Made by a program: the position numbers and the translations under genes
Notes under the pieces: generated by a model
Told to the model about the DNA's origin: nothing
Database searches by the model: none
Seen by the model: the letters and a program-made list of their open reading frames with translations, nothing else
Shown here: in pieces, positions 63,726 to 64,000 of the stretch
Layout of the letters: the number at the start of each line of letters is the position of its first letter
Numbering within the stretch: position 1 is the stretch's first letter
DNA from: Variovorax sp. Root411
Lineage (GTDB): Bacteria > Pseudomonadota > Gammaproteobacteria > Burkholderiales > Burkholderiaceae_C
NCBI RefSeq assembly: GCF_001425205.1
Contig: NZ_LMDW01000012.1
Coordinates: 575,804-639,803 of the forward strand
Length of the DNA stretch: 64,000 nucleotides
Reading direction: 5' to 3'

Positions 63726-64000
63726 TCAGGCGTTCTTGTAGTCCGGTGCGCGCTTGTTGAGGAAGGCGTCCATGCCTTCCTTCTGGTCGGCCGTGGCGAA
63801 CAGCGCGTGGAACAGCCGGCGCTCGAACATCACGCCGTCGCTCAGCCCGCTCTCGAAGGCGCGGTTGACCGATTCCTTGGCCGCCATCACCGAGACCTGC
63901 GGGTAGCCGCAGATGATCAGCGCCGCGCCCAGCGCCTCGTCGGCGAGCTTCTCGAACGGCACCACGCGGCTCACGAGACCGGCGCGCTCGGCTTCCGCGG
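63726..64000 (-). CDS. Enoyl-CoA hydratase, C-terminal part (5' end beyond the window)
   Basis: The last 91 codons of a crotonase-family protein: AERAGLVSRVVP followed by VMAAKESVNRAFE, LFHALFATADQKEGMDAFLNKRAPDYKNA. The ending is that of short-chain enoyl-CoA hydratases (about 260 residues), which hydrate 2-enoyl-CoA in beta-oxidation. The catalytic Glu residues lie in the missing N-terminal part. Reads away from the window edge on the minus strand. It could supply the hydration step absent from the acyl-CoA genes at 44969-59073. Confidence 0.9.
   Translation of the reverse strand, partial: AEAERAGLVSRVVPFEKLADEALGAALIICGYPQVSVMAAKESVNRAFESGLSDGVMFERRLFHALFATADQKEGMDAFLNKRAPDYKNA

Overview
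The window is a G+C-rich, densely coded piece of a betaproteobacterial chromosome, most likely from the Comamonadaceae and probably Variovorax or a close relative. The signs are a Bug-family solute-binding protein, an S-adenosylhomocysteine riboswitch before ahcY, the rplM-rpsI-erpA and phoH-ybeY orders, a phasin, and an in-frame GCTA...TAGC mini-palindrome of a kind I associate with comamonads. The species call is inference. There is no rRNA, CRISPR array, prophage or insertion sequence; one tRNA is present. The genes at both window edges are cut.

Layout. 1-8410: a polyamine-type ABC importer and a GABA-type aminotransferase, divergent from a MocR regulator followed by an ornithine cyclodeaminase-like enzyme and an acetylpolyamine-amidohydrolase-like enzyme; this reads as one uptake and catabolic locus. 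8539-13456: a Bug binding protein, a HAD phosphatase, and a three-gene ABC-2 exporter interrupted by a palindromic repeat element. 13462-17902: release factor 3, a frameshifted secreted protease in a less G+C-rich patch, and a phasin. 18067-21997: promoter, SAH riboswitch, ahcY, tlyA, metF and rlpA. 22010-29969: rRNA methylase rlmJ, ribosomal proteins L13 and S9, erpA, an MFS exporter, anmK, an M23 peptidase and tyrS. 29977-34676: OmpA-like and FecR-like envelope proteins, a cation exporter, dtd, ybeY, phoH and ruvA.

34692-41377: a second copy of the palindromic repeat, then a tightly overlapping operon that resembles the uncharacterised Escherichia coli ynbABCD genes (CDP-alcohol phosphatidyltransferase, hydrolase-methyltransferase, PAP2-dual-specificity phosphatase, CDP-diglyceride synthase) with an added acyltransferase, a small membrane protein and a YdeI-like protein. 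It looks like a phospholipid head-group pathway. 41477-44711: ruvB, dmeF-like exporter, a lipid A type metallophosphoesterase and a small unknown.

44880-59073 is the most interesting region. It holds acyl-CoA racemase, acyl-CoA dehydrogenase, short-chain dehydrogenase, thiolase and acyl-CoA ligase genes around a large LuxR/MalT-type regulator. A 17-base near-palindrome (CGTCNNTTYCGACGATG) occurs upstream of each of the three catabolic units, at nearly the same distance from a -10-like hexamer. This predicts a regulon for (probably 2-methyl-branched) acyl-CoA degradation. In the same region lie two tandem triple-AP2-domain proteins and a nitroreductase remnant with an internal deletion. 59244-64000: a duplicated-domain unknown, tRNA(CAT), a von Willebrand factor A lipoprotein divergent from an ECF sigma factor with its probable membrane anti-sigma partner, and the end of an enoyl-CoA hydratase gene.
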